Notes: a model not told the origin generated them from the letters alone. DNA of 7,087 bases from an uncultured Bacteroidota bacterium (GCA_937899145.1 CALBPW010000125.1:1-7087); one strand, 5' to 3'; shown: positions 1-6,886, counted from the stretch's first letter. Made by a program: numbers and translations.

Positions 1-863
1 ATTCCGAGAGAATTACGCCTATTGTTTTGCGCCGCCATCAATGCCTGAGCTCGCAGTGGGTCATAGCGTTCACCCTGACCATAGCCTCCACCCGGACCTA
101 AGTTATTAGGTTCCTCACCGATACCATAGGCATTACCCTTACCAAAAGCATTTGACGGAATAAACATATTTTCAGCCGAAACATGTTTTACTTCTTCAAT
201 ACCTATCGGATTATAATTCATATCCACAATCATTCCATCCGGTGTGCGGAATCCGATTGACTCTCCGTTGTCATTTTTTACGGTGTCATCATCATAAATA
301 TTGCCAAGGATATCTCCATCCGGACTTAAAGCAATTCCAACAACTCTACTACCACTGTTCGGTTTGCGATATCCGCCGGAAGATTTTTGGTCTTTTTCAT
401 ATTTTTCATCTTCTTCGTATTCTTCGTCTTCATCATAACCTTCTCTTTCGGCATCATTGATTTTAACTCGTTTACGATCTAACCAGTCCTGAGAGGATTG
501 TCCGGAATCTTCGGTTACCACATAATATTGCAACGGACGAGCAAAAGCTATTTCCTCGCCATCAGCATTGCGAATTACTCCGGCATCCGACAAATAACCG
601 ACATTCTCACCCGAAAAACTTATTACCGTCCCGTCAAGTTGAAGCTCGCCAATAGCGTCATGAGAGTTGTTTCTCACAATATAATCACGATTACCTCGCG
701 CCACAATCTCGCGTTGACGATTGATTAAAAATCCTTTATCAATCTTACCTAATCTACTACCGACCATGCTCAAAACCGTGCCATCCTTAGTTAAGTAGCC
801 ATAAGTTTTAAATTCTTCATCGTAAACATACATATCATACAAAGCATAACCGATAATATATTG
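1..863 (-). CDS. Repetitive Gly/Asp-rich beta-repeat protein of unknown function, partial at both ends
   Basis: A minus-strand frame is open for 287 codons from 863 to the left edge. It has no convincing start: in-frame stops lie just upstream at 864-869, where the sequence turns into the siaB-like gene on the other strand. The in-frame ATG at 831-833 falls inside what looks like continuous repeat sequence. Numbering from base 863, residues 21-57 and 71-108 are diverged copies of a unit with the core DGTV followed by spaced glycines and an EI near the end. Residues 175-222 hold a looser copy built on DG and IG steps. Between them, residues 139-160 are very acidic and lysine-rich. The tail (about 250-287) is a Gly/Pro-rich linker ending in DPLRAQALMAAQNNRR. 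The DG/GY steps suggest a beta-strand repeat fold. The tail faintly recalls the linker before the C-terminal domain of VirB10/DotG-like type IV secretion proteins of gut Alphaproteobacteria, but that is a weak inference. Base composition differs from the next genes. The reading frame is secure; the function is not. Confidence 0.7.
384..449 (-). other. Highly charged acidic segment inside the left-edge gene
   Basis: On the minus strand this stretch encodes about 22 residues, nearly all Asp, Glu, Lys or Tyr (for example YDEDEEYEEDEKYEKD). It separates the DGTV repeats from the third, looser repeat. It is probably a flexible linker rather than a folded domain. Confidence 0.6.
540..803 (-). repeat. 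Two diverged protein-level direct repeats of about 37 residues
   Basis: Within the left-edge gene, the segment encoded by 803-693 and the one encoded by 653-540 align with shared spacing: G-x-L-x-x-D-G-T-V-x-S, then G, then G four residues later, then N and E-I-x-A. They are separated by 13 residues. The repeat is visible in the translation; the DNA copies have diverged. A third, weaker relative is encoded by 341-198. Confidence 0.6.
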
Positions 864-866
864 TTA
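855..866. other. Probable chimeric join between unrelated DNA segments
   Basis: Here the minus-strand repeat gene hits stops in frame just as the plus-strand siaB-like frame becomes homologous to its family. The siaB-like gene lacks a normal start: only a TTG at 861 and no in-frame ATG upstream, with the frame closed by TAA at 792-794. It also lacks the first part of its first domain. Two genes truncated at one point in opposite orientations, with a change in composition and no mobile element, indicate a join and not a natural gene boundary. The exact base cannot be fixed by eye. Confidence 0.75.
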
Positions 867-1856
867 CTAACTGAAGCATCGCTAAATAGTGCCGACGAAG
901 ATTCAAAAATCAAAAAGCGCATATTCACCATATTAGTTGAAGGTTTGCAAAATGTTACCCGGCATCAAGAGATTGATGCTGAGAAAGACACACCAAGCCA
1001 ATCGAGCATATTTATTATTCAGAATCAAGGCGACAAGTACTACATAACCACAGGGAATCCCATTTTGAAAGAGAGCATTCCGATATTAACCCGTCAACTC
1101 GATAAAATAAACAGCCTTGACGCCGATGCGCTAAAAGTTTTTTACAAAGAGGTACTCAACGACAATATTATATCGAACAAAGGCGGTGCAGGCTTAGGTT
1201 TGATTGAGATGGCCCGCAAATCGGGCAACAAACTTGATTTCGATTTCTCTGATATTAGCGAGCGCTACTCATATTTTTATATGGGCACCACCGTTCTTAT
1301 AACAGACTCAGCTAAAATTGAAACCTCACAGCACTCGATGGATGCCATAAAAGCAATTCATAAAACCATTAACGAGCAAAATATCACACTGATATTCAAT
1401 GGTATACACACACAAGACAGTTTGCTGCACATAATGTCGATAATGGAAGAGCATTTTTGCAATGTCGATTTAAAAATCAAGAAAAACTTGATTTACGTAA
1501 TAATTGAAATGTTGCAAAATACTGTTAAACACGGATATAAACACGACGGGCGCTCAACCAAAGCCGTATTCTTTATTAGCCATGACAACAAGACATACAA
1601 ATTCAATTCAGTCAACTACATTGAAAATGAGAAAGTTCCGTCAGTGCTCGACAATATTGTGAAAGTAAACGCAATGACAGACAAAGAACTTAATGAATTG
1701 TACGACAAAAATTTAAGCGAATCGATAAACGATACACGGGATATAAAAGGCTTAGGATTGACCGAAATCAGATTAAGGACACACAATAAAATTGAATGTA
1801 TAACATCGAAATACGACGATAAATTGTCGGCGATATTTATACAGGCAACTATTTGA
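861..1856 (+). CDS. Two-domain SiaB-family (GHKL) protein kinase, 5'-truncated
   Basis: The 331 visible residues contain two consecutive SiaB-like (DUF6272) GHKL ATPase domains. Domain 1 (about 1-150) has an N-box with E27, N31 and H35 and a glycine box GGAGLGL at 108-114. Domain 2 (about 160-331) has its own N-box (E216, N220, H224) and glycine box KGLGL at 296-300. The start of domain 2 (about 174-198) matches the strand-and-helix lead-in of the family. The same lead-in is missing from domain 1, so perhaps 30-40 residues plus the start codon were lost at the join; the TTG at 861 is unlikely to be the real start. SiaB proteins phosphorylate SiaC on Ser/Thr, and a SiaC-like gene follows after only 4 bases, so this is its probable kinase. 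SiaB proteins known to me are single-domain, so the tandem arrangement is unusual. Both copies keep the Asn that should chelate Mg, so neither is obviously dead. Family assignment is strong; the activity of each copy is inferred. Confidence 0.82.
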   Translation: MLLTEASLNSADEDSKIKKRIFTILVEGLQNVTRHQEIDAEKDTPSQSSIFIIQNQGDKYYITTGNPILKESIPILTRQLDKINSLDADALKVFYKEVLNDNIISNKGGAGLGLIEMARKSGNKLDFDFSDISERYSYFYMGTTVLITDSAKIETSQHSMDAIKAIHKTINEQNITLIFNGIHTQDSLLHIMSIMEEHFCNVDLKIKKNLIYVIIEMLQNTVKHGYKHDGRSTKAVFFISHDNKTYKFNSVNYIENEKVPSVLDNIVKVNAMTDKELNELYDKNLSESINDTRDIKGLGLTEIRLRTHNKIECITSKYDDKLSAIFIQATI

Positions 1857-1860
1857 AAAA

Positions 1861-2244
1861 ATGGAAATTTATAAAATAAGCGGAACCGAAAGCAGTCCGG
1901 ATGTTTACCTTGACCAAAACAAGGGAATATTCACATTATCAGGTCGTTCGCTACCCGAAAATGCAATTAACGTATATCTGCCAATTATAAATTGGTTTGA
2001 TGAATATGCACAAAATCCAAACCCTGAAACAGAGATTGAAATCAATTTCGAATACATCAATTCGGCATCAATCAAGCAACTTGCCAAATTAGTGGTAACG
2101 CTTGAGAAAATAAAAGCAAATGGTGGTCAAATATCTGTAAATTGGCATTTTACGCCCGAAGATTTTGATGGAAAAGCATACGGTGAGCATCTATCGCGAC
2201 TGGTTACTTTTCCCATAGCACTAATTGGCGATGCATCAAAGTGA
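1861..2244 (+). CDS. siaC: SiaC-family regulatory phosphoprotein (DUF1987)
   Basis: This 127-residue protein matches the full length of the SiaC/DUF1987 family, small soluble proteins similar in fold to STAS/anti-anti-sigma factors. It begins with the typical motif of a SSPDVYLD stretch (residues 10-18), followed by FTLSGRSLPENA (24-35), a helix rich in aromatic residues around WFDEY (45-49), and the strand FEYINSAS (63-70). By alignment, Ser68 sits where SiaC of Pseudomonas aeruginosa carries its phosphorylated Thr68, so it is the likely target of the kinase just upstream. The C-terminal half contains a strand around INGG-type sequence and the WHF step near 135-137 of the usual numbering (here about 114-116). 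The ATG is 4 bases after the siaB-like stop and the next gene starts 9 bases downstream, so the three are probably co-transcribed and translationally linked. In Pseudomonas the unphosphorylated form activates the diguanylate cyclase SiaD; no such enzyme is seen here, so the output is unknown. Confidence 0.88.
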   Translation: MEIYKISGTESSPDVYLDQNKGIFTLSGRSLPENAINVYLPIINWFDEYAQNPNPETEIEINFEYINSASIKQLAKLVVTLEKIKANGGQISVNWHFTPEDFDGKAYGEHLSRLVTFPIALIGDASK

Positions 2245-2253
2245 TTTAGCACA

Positions 2254-2817
2254 ATGTTCGACTATTATTCATATATCATTCTACCATTTTTGATTTTTTG
2301 CGCCCGTGTAACCGACGTTAGCATTGGCACAGTGCGCATAATTTTGGTGGCAAAAGGCTACAAAAAACTTGCGCCGCTAACTGGTTTTTTCGAAACATTG
2401 ATATGGATTGTCGCCATAAGCAATATTATTCAAAACATTGATAATTGGGCATGTTATATTGGTTATGCCGCAGGTTTTGGAACTGGCAATCTTGTAGGAA
2501 TGATTATAGAAGAAAAAATGGCGCTTGGGCATGAACTGATACGCATAATTACGGCCAACAACTACACCGCACTAACCGAAAGTTTGCGCGAAAATGGATT
2601 TGGTGTTACCACCACAAATGCCGAAGATAAAAATGGACCTGTTGGCATTTTGTATGTAATAACAACACGCAAAATGGCAAATAATGTAGTAAGCATTGTA
2701 AATGAACAAGATCCATCGGCAATCTACACTATCGAATCAATCCGACACGTAAACAAAGATATTTACTACGGTCAAGAAAAAATTAAAGACCGAAAACTGC
2801 TACTGAAGTATAAATAG
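2254..2817 (+). CDS. UPF0316 family membrane protein (DUF5698/DUF2179)
   Basis: This 187-residue protein is at the usual full length of the UPF0316 family. About the first 85 residues form three hydrophobic segments (roughly 6-33, 43-62 and 66-84). The family signature ARVTDVSIGTVRII is at 17-30. The rest is a cytoplasmic DUF2179-type domain (about 90-170), recognisable from the GFGVTT step, the NGPVGILYVITTRK strand (127-140) and DPSAIYTIESIR near 153-164. The biochemical function of the family is not established, and DUF2179 also occurs at the C-terminus of YitT-type membrane proteins. The ATG lies 9 bases after the siaC stop in the same direction, which makes it the third gene of the apparent operon and raises the possibility that it is linked to the SiaB/SiaC switch. 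There is no Shine-Dalgarno sequence, as is common in Bacteroidota. The gene ends about 100 bases before the convergent ccsBA-like gene. Confidence 0.88.
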   Translation: MFDYYSYIILPFLIFCARVTDVSIGTVRIILVAKGYKKLAPLTGFFETLIWIVAISNIIQNIDNWACYIGYAAGFGTGNLVGMIIEEKMALGHELIRIITANNYTALTESLRENGFGVTTTNAEDKNGPVGILYVITTRKMANNVVSIVNEQDPSAIYTIESIRHVNKDIYYGQEKIKDRKLLLKYK

Positions 2818-2919
2818 ACTACAAACTTCAGACTATAGCTGTCAAGATGGTGAATCGGTGAATTGTCTTTTTCAAAACTCACTGAACTTTTCTAAACTCT
2901 CTCATCCCAACCTTCTCAA

Positions 2920-4992
2920 CTACTTATACGAGTGCATTCCGCCAAGTAGGTTGTTGACGCCAAAGTAAGTCATCAGTACTGTTAGAAAGGCTAAAACGAT
3001 GTAAATATGGAAGAAAACCGGTTTGTTGAACTTGCCAACCGATTCGGTATGGAAAGCCGCAGCATATACCAAAAAAGTGATTAATGCCCACACTTCTTTC
3101 GGATCCCACGACCAATAACTTCCCCACGACACATTTGCCCAAACAGCACCAATAAAAATGCCGATGCCAAGGAAAAAGACAGCGGGATAAAGCATGATTT
3201 TACTCATGACTGTCAGTTTTTCAATCGATTCAGCATGATTAGCCGGATTGCTAAGATGTAGCAAAACAGCAAAAATGCCGTTAAGTGTTGTAAAACCGAA
3301 AAGCGCATACGACATCATTATCAGCGACACGTGAATGCTAAGCCATGGCGATAGCAAAACAGGCATTAGTGGAGTTATTTGCGGATTTTTCTGTCCAAGC
3401 CAGGCAACCAATAACGCAAAGCCAGAAAGCAAAAATCCGAATGGAACCACAAAACTATATTTACGGCGTAGCAACCACGAAATGAGCAATATACACCAAG
3501 CGACAAAAAGCATAGTTTCGCTACCATTGCTCAGAGGAATACGACCGCTTATATAGCCACGCAAAATCATGCCTGACGTATGGAAAATGAACGATATACA
3601 AAGCAAAATATTAAGCACGAACAAAAAGCGTCGTTTTCCGTTTGTTTGTACTTGTTTTTGCTTTATCACACTAACAATCAACCATATAAGTGCTAAAAAT
3701 CCGATAGTAAGATTTGCCATAAAAAGTATCTTGCTAAATGGTGTTCTGTTGTACAATAATTCGGCTTTTATTTTGGCGTCAGACAATGGTTTTACATTAG
3801 AATCAGTTGGCAAAGGTTTTATAAGTTCGTGTTGTTGCAACATTGTTATCAGCGCGACTTTTTCATCGGCTTGGGTTACAGCCTTTTGCAAAGCCGAAGG
3901 TTGTCCGCCTCTACCCGCCTCCGCTTTAAATCGTTGCCAAAGTTGACGCAGACGATACTCGCCTTGTTCGTCGAAGAAATCGGTGTAACGCGCAAATTTG
4001 CCACTGACACCCAAATAGTTACGCAACTCATCACTTTTAATTTGAATCATTGGTTCGTTTTTCCAAACATCGGGAAAAAGCAACCAACTGCCGACAACTT
4101 GCTCGGCTGTCAATCCTTTGTAGGCAGGTTTTCCATAAAGTTTGGCGGTAAAATCGCGTGCTAAAGTGTTGAAAGGCACTACTCTATCGTGATAAACAAC
4201 CTGAACCGAAGCTGCTGAATCGGCATATATTTTAGGCCATATTGGCTTGATTTTCTGCGGATTTTCGGCCTTAATTTGTGTTGGCGGAATAAGTAACAAG
4301 CACAAAAATCCTTTTTGCAGAATAGGATTGCGCAGCAACTTGCGAAAGCCGCATTTTTTTGACACAAGAGTTAGCAACATTGCAAGAGCCATCAAAATGT
4401 AACCAGTGTATGTTACCGCAATGCCCCACGGGTCGTGATTGACGCTCAAAACAGTACCTTGCTCATCTTCGTCGAACGAGGCTTGGTAAAAGCGATAGCC
4501 ACGATGCGAAAGAATTTTATTCATCGATATGCAATGTTCGGTTTTTTGTGTGCCTTCAAGCACGGACACGTAACTTGAATAGTTTGCGGGCGAATGAGTT
4601 GCGGGGTAATAAACGATGTCGAACTTATTGAGTTTCAAAGCGAATGGCAATTGCTTTGGCAGATTATCGGTTGTGCTAAAATAGGTAGCCATTTCGGTAT
4701 CTTGCCGCAGATGAATTACACCTTTATCGGCTGAAAGCCAAGTAATTGCAGCGCCAAAAAGCATTACCAAAAAAGCTGCATGAAGAAGTAAAGCCGCTGG
4801 TTTTCGCCATATTTTTCGCTTAAAAATATAAATAGCACCAAGCACACCAAGCACAGCCCACAAAACAAAAAACCAAATTGCACCATAAATAAAATTTTGC
4901 GCTGAAGCGGTGCCATATATGGCTTCAAAAACTGTCGCAATGGCCAAAATAGTGGTTAAAACTACATGAATGATAATAATTGCGCGTTTCAT
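2920..4992 (-). CDS. ccsA: Fused CcsB/CcsA cytochrome c biogenesis protein (System II haem handling)
   Basis: This 690-residue integral membrane protein belongs to cytochrome c maturation System II, which carries haem across the membrane and presents it to apocytochrome c. The N-terminal ResB/CcsB-like part has membrane segments near 5-25, 35-57, 66-87 and 190-210, with an extracytoplasmic domain between the last two. His71 in the third segment is a candidate membrane haem ligand. A second extracytoplasmic region (about 241-420) follows a hydrophobic stretch at 222-238. The CcsA part (about 421-690) has roughly eight membrane segments and the haem-binding WWD motif WGSYWSWDPKEVWAL at 623-637. 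His554, His648 and His686 (in the terminal GGMHSYK) have the spacing expected of P-His1, TM-His2 and P-His2; His471 is a further His, in a conserved-looking extracytoplasmic stretch. The protein is shorter than the roughly 900-residue epsilonproteobacterial CcsBA fusions, mainly through a reduced CcsB portion. It starts at an ATG at 4990-4992 without a strong ribosome binding site. No cytochrome gene is adjacent in the window. Confidence 0.93.
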   Translation of the reverse strand: MKRAIIIIHVVLTTILAIATVFEAIYGTASAQNFIYGAIWFFVLWAVLGVLGAIYIFKRKIWRKPAALLLHAAFLVMLFGAAITWLSADKGVIHLRQDTEMATYFSTTDNLPKQLPFALKLNKFDIVYYPATHSPANYSSYVSVLEGTQKTEHCISMNKILSHRGYRFYQASFDEDEQGTVLSVNHDPWGIAVTYTGYILMALAMLLTLVSKKCGFRKLLRNPILQKGFLCLLLIPPTQIKAENPQKIKPIWPKIYADSAASVQVVYHDRVVPFNTLARDFTAKLYGKPAYKGLTAEQVVGSWLLFPDVWKNEPMIQIKSDELRNYLGVSGKFARYTDFFDEQGEYRLRQLWQRFKAEAGRGGQPSALQKAVTQADEKVALITMLQQHELIKPLPTDSNVKPLSDAKIKAELLYNRTPFSKILFMANLTIGFLALIWLIVSVIKQKQVQTNGKRRFLFVLNILLCISFIFHTSGMILRGYISGRIPLSNGSETMLFVAWCILLISWLLRRKYSFVVPFGFLLSGFALLVAWLGQKNPQITPLMPVLLSPWLSIHVSLIMMSYALFGFTTLNGIFAVLLHLSNPANHAESIEKLTVMSKIMLYPAVFFLGIGIFIGAVWANVSWGSYWSWDPKEVWALITFLVYAAAFHTESVGKFNKPVFFHIYIVLAFLTVLMTYFGVNNLLGGMHSYK

Positions 4993-5071
4993 AAAGTGTT
5001 GGTTTCCAAATTGTTACACAAATAAAGAGATATTATTTATTTCGCCGGACCCATTGAGTTTTTTTATGTCC

Positions 5072-5079
5072 CAAATTTA
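5072..5079 (-). promoter_or_regulatory. Possible Bacteroidota -7 promoter element for the ccsA-like gene
   Basis: On the minus strand these bases read TAAATTTG, an exact match to the Bacteroidota -7 consensus TAnnTTTG. It lies about 80 bases upstream of the ATG. No good -33 TTTG is found 19-21 bases further upstream, so this is only a candidate in an AT-rich stretch where chance matches are easy. Confidence 0.3.
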
Positions 5080-5128
5080 TTGCTTTTAAGTTTTAATCCA
5101 TGCATATTTTAAAATAGTTGCAAGCAAA

Positions 5129-5159
5129 TTGTAAAGTATCCAATCAACTTTTATTTTTG
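5129..5159 (+). promoter_or_regulatory. Predicted Bacteroidota-type promoter of the deacetylase-glycosyltransferase genes
   Basis: A -7 element TATTTTTG (5152-5159) matches TAnnTTTG exactly. A -33 element TTG (5129-5131) precedes it with a 20-base spacer, within the usual 19-21 range for the Bacteroidota primary sigma factor. Transcription would start only a few bases downstream, almost at the ATG at 5165, so the message would be leaderless or nearly so. Confidence 0.5.
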
Positions 5160-5164
5160 CAATA

Positions 5165-6451
5165 ATGAACGATGCCATTAAATATATAATTGAATTTTTG
5201 CTGCACGACAATCGTGATTTGGTTGGCACAATTGGCTATACAAGCGATGTTCAGGAATTTTCGAAGTATAAAGTTGTCATCATCCCTTCAGCCTTTTTTA
5301 ACAAAGAAATTTATGGGCAAAACAAATCACTGCCCACCTTACCGCTAAAACAATTGGATGGCACTCCAATATTATACGGAGACGCTAAAACCGAGCGATT
5401 AAATAATACAATTATTGTTAATGCTGATATAATTGCAAGCACCTATTTTCTAATAACCCGATACGAAGAATTTATACATCCAAATGATAATAGAGATGAG
5501 CATGGGCGTTACATTGGTAAACAATCGCTACCATACATGGCAGGCTTTATAAAGCGTCCGATTGTTGACGAGTATAGTAATTTATTGTTAAAATACCTAT
5601 CGGCTGCAGGATGCGATATAAAACCAACAAAAAGCGAAATCAAAAATATATACCTAACACACGACATCGATTTTCTGACACATTACCGCAGTTTGCGTGG
5701 ATTTTTGGGTGGAATCAAGCGAAATTTATTTTCACCTTCGAAATTATGTAAAGTTTTGAAATCAACAACTAAATTGGAGAACGACCCGGATTTCACATAT
5801 CCTTGGATTTTAGAGCAAGATAGGAAAATTGAAAACGCAAAACTGATATATTTTGTTAAATCAGTCATCAAACAAGATGCTTCTGACTATCCTAACTACA
5901 ACTTAAAAGGAAAAGATTTCACAAAAATCAAAAACTTACTACAAAAGAACAACTGCAAATTTGGATTGCACACAAGTTACTTTTCAGGTAGCAATTTAGC
6001 GTACATTGCTAAAGAAAAGCAGAAATTAGAGCAAAGTTTAAATTTCGAAATCACATTCAACAGATGGCATTTCTTAAGAGCATTACAGCCTGATGATTAT
6101 CAACACCTTGAGCAAAGTGGAATAACCGATGATTTTTCACTTGGATACGCTGATGTTGCTGGTTTTCGCTTAGGAACGGCACGACCTGTACATTGGATTA
6201 ATCCCAAAACATTTGAAGTTGGAAAATTACTTTTGCACCCATTGTCGGCAATGGATTGCACATTTAGCAATTCAAACTATATGAATTTATCTGAAAATGA
6301 AGCATTTGAACAAATAAAGGATTTGCTGAACGAAATAAAAAAATACAATGGCGAAGTTGTCTTATTGTGGCATAATTCAATCTTTACTGAAGACAACTAC
6401 CATAAATCGCTATATATCAAAATAATAAACAAATTAGAAAGAAACATTTGA
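5165..6451 (+). CDS. Polysaccharide deacetylase family protein with DUF7033-like N-terminal domain
   Basis: This 428-residue soluble protein has no signal peptide or membrane segment. The N-terminal part (about 1-160) resembles the DUF7033 region found in Bacteroidota before NodB-like deacetylase domains, with the recognisable FLITRYEE (95-102), DEHGRY (111-116) and RPIVDEY (131-137) steps. The deacetylase-like barrel (about 160-428) shows LTHDID (164-169; His166, Asp167, Asp169), FGLHTSY (266-272; His269), RWHFLR (300-305), DDFSLGYAD with GFRLGTARPVHW (322-344), HPLSAMD (359-364) and LLWHN (400-404; His403). This is the layout of the family, but it lacks the second His of the classical H-[ST]-x-x-H metal motif, so the metal site or even the activity may differ from classical NodB enzymes. 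It is followed 1 base later by a glycosyltransferase, which points to cell-surface polysaccharide synthesis. Substrate unknown. Family call firm; catalysis inferred. Confidence 0.82.
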   Translation: MNDAIKYIIEFLLHDNRDLVGTIGYTSDVQEFSKYKVVIIPSAFFNKEIYGQNKSLPTLPLKQLDGTPILYGDAKTERLNNTIIVNADIIASTYFLITRYEEFIHPNDNRDEHGRYIGKQSLPYMAGFIKRPIVDEYSNLLLKYLSAAGCDIKPTKSEIKNIYLTHDIDFLTHYRSLRGFLGGIKRNLFSPSKLCKVLKSTTKLENDPDFTYPWILEQDRKIENAKLIYFVKSVIKQDASDYPNYNLKGKDFTKIKNLLQKNNCKFGLHTSYFSGSNLAYIAKEKQKLEQSLNFEITFNRWHFLRALQPDDYQHLEQSGITDDFSLGYADVAGFRLGTARPVHWINPKTFEVGKLLLHPLSAMDCTFSNSNYMNLSENEAFEQIKDLLNEIKKYNGEVVLLWHNSIFTEDNYHKSLYIKIINKLERNI

Positions 6452-6452
6452 T

Positions 6453-6880
6453 ATGCGCCAAAACATCTTAATAGTTTGCGATGCGTTTCCTCCCGATTTT
6501 GCTCCGCGAATTGGCAATTTGTGCAAGTATTTGTCTGACAAATACCACATTACAATTGTTACAACAAATCCAATATCCAACTTATGTACTATTCCTATCG
6601 AACGTGAAAATCTTAAACTTTTACGATATAAAATATTGTCGTACAATGGAACGGATAATACACTACACAAAATAGGCGATTATCTATTCTCGTTAGGCGA
6701 CCGGCAATTGTACCATAATGCTTTGAAAGCAATTGGCAATCAAAACTTTGATGTTGTTTTGTGCACTATTTGCTACATTTTTCCTTTGCTTTGCGCAAAA
6801 AAACTATCAGCACACTTTGGCGCTCCACTTTGCGTTGATTTGCGCGATATAATGGAACAAAACGCCAAACCAATAACACG
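6453..6880 (+). CDS. GT4-like glycosyltransferase, N-terminal part only (cut at the right join)
   Basis: The ATG is 1 base after the deacetylase stop, so the pair is probably translationally coupled. About 142 authentic residues are present, corresponding to the N-terminal nucleotide-fold domain of a GT-B glycosyltransferase. It starts with a beta strand ILIVCDAFPP (5-14), followed by the acceptor-side loop FAPRIGNLCKYL (16-27), a second strand ITIVTTNP (33-40), a central strand FDVVLCTI (99-106) and a strand-loop CVDLRDIMEQN (127-137) typical of GT4-like enzymes. The donor-binding C-terminal domain with its Glu motif is missing. From about 6881 the frame continues only by chance (to a stop at 6930-6932) through GC-rich sequence that is the antisense of chorismate synthase. 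The truncation is therefore attributed to a chimeric join and not to a natural pseudogene. The sugar and acceptor are unknown; the neighbour suggests a surface polysaccharide pathway. Confidence 0.8.
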
Positions 6881-6886
6881 GCCGGT
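6875..6886. other. Probable chimeric join, AT-rich to GC-rich DNA
   Basis: Base composition changes abruptly from AT-rich to well over 60% GC within a few bases. The glycosyltransferase loses homology here, and an antisense chorismate synthase stop codon lies immediately after (6886-6888). There is no target-site duplication, inverted repeat or transposase. The exact base cannot be fixed because neither native sequence is available for comparison. Confidence 0.8.

Noticed and set aside
242..728. Two plus-strand frames in the left piece
   Set aside because: They overlap the long minus-strand repeat gene, have unnatural His/Leu/Tyr-rich composition and show no family resemblance.
831..833. ATG as a genuine start of the left-edge repeat gene
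   Set aside because: The residues before it (IIGYALYD) continue the same repeat style, so the gene is more likely truncated at the join than started here.
2849..2864. Short tandem repeat GGTGAATC/GGTGAATT between the convergent genes
   Set aside because: Only 8 bases long with one mismatch, so chance cannot be excluded and no function is suggested.
2818..2919. Possible bidirectional terminator in the convergent intergenic region
   Set aside because: Only a 4-base GTGA/TCAC stem with mismatches around a T-run (about 2858-2882) can be drawn, which is too weak to call.
3335..4164. Plus-strand frames inside the ccsA-like gene
   Set aside because: They are antisense to a fully supported 690-residue membrane protein and show no recognisable domains.
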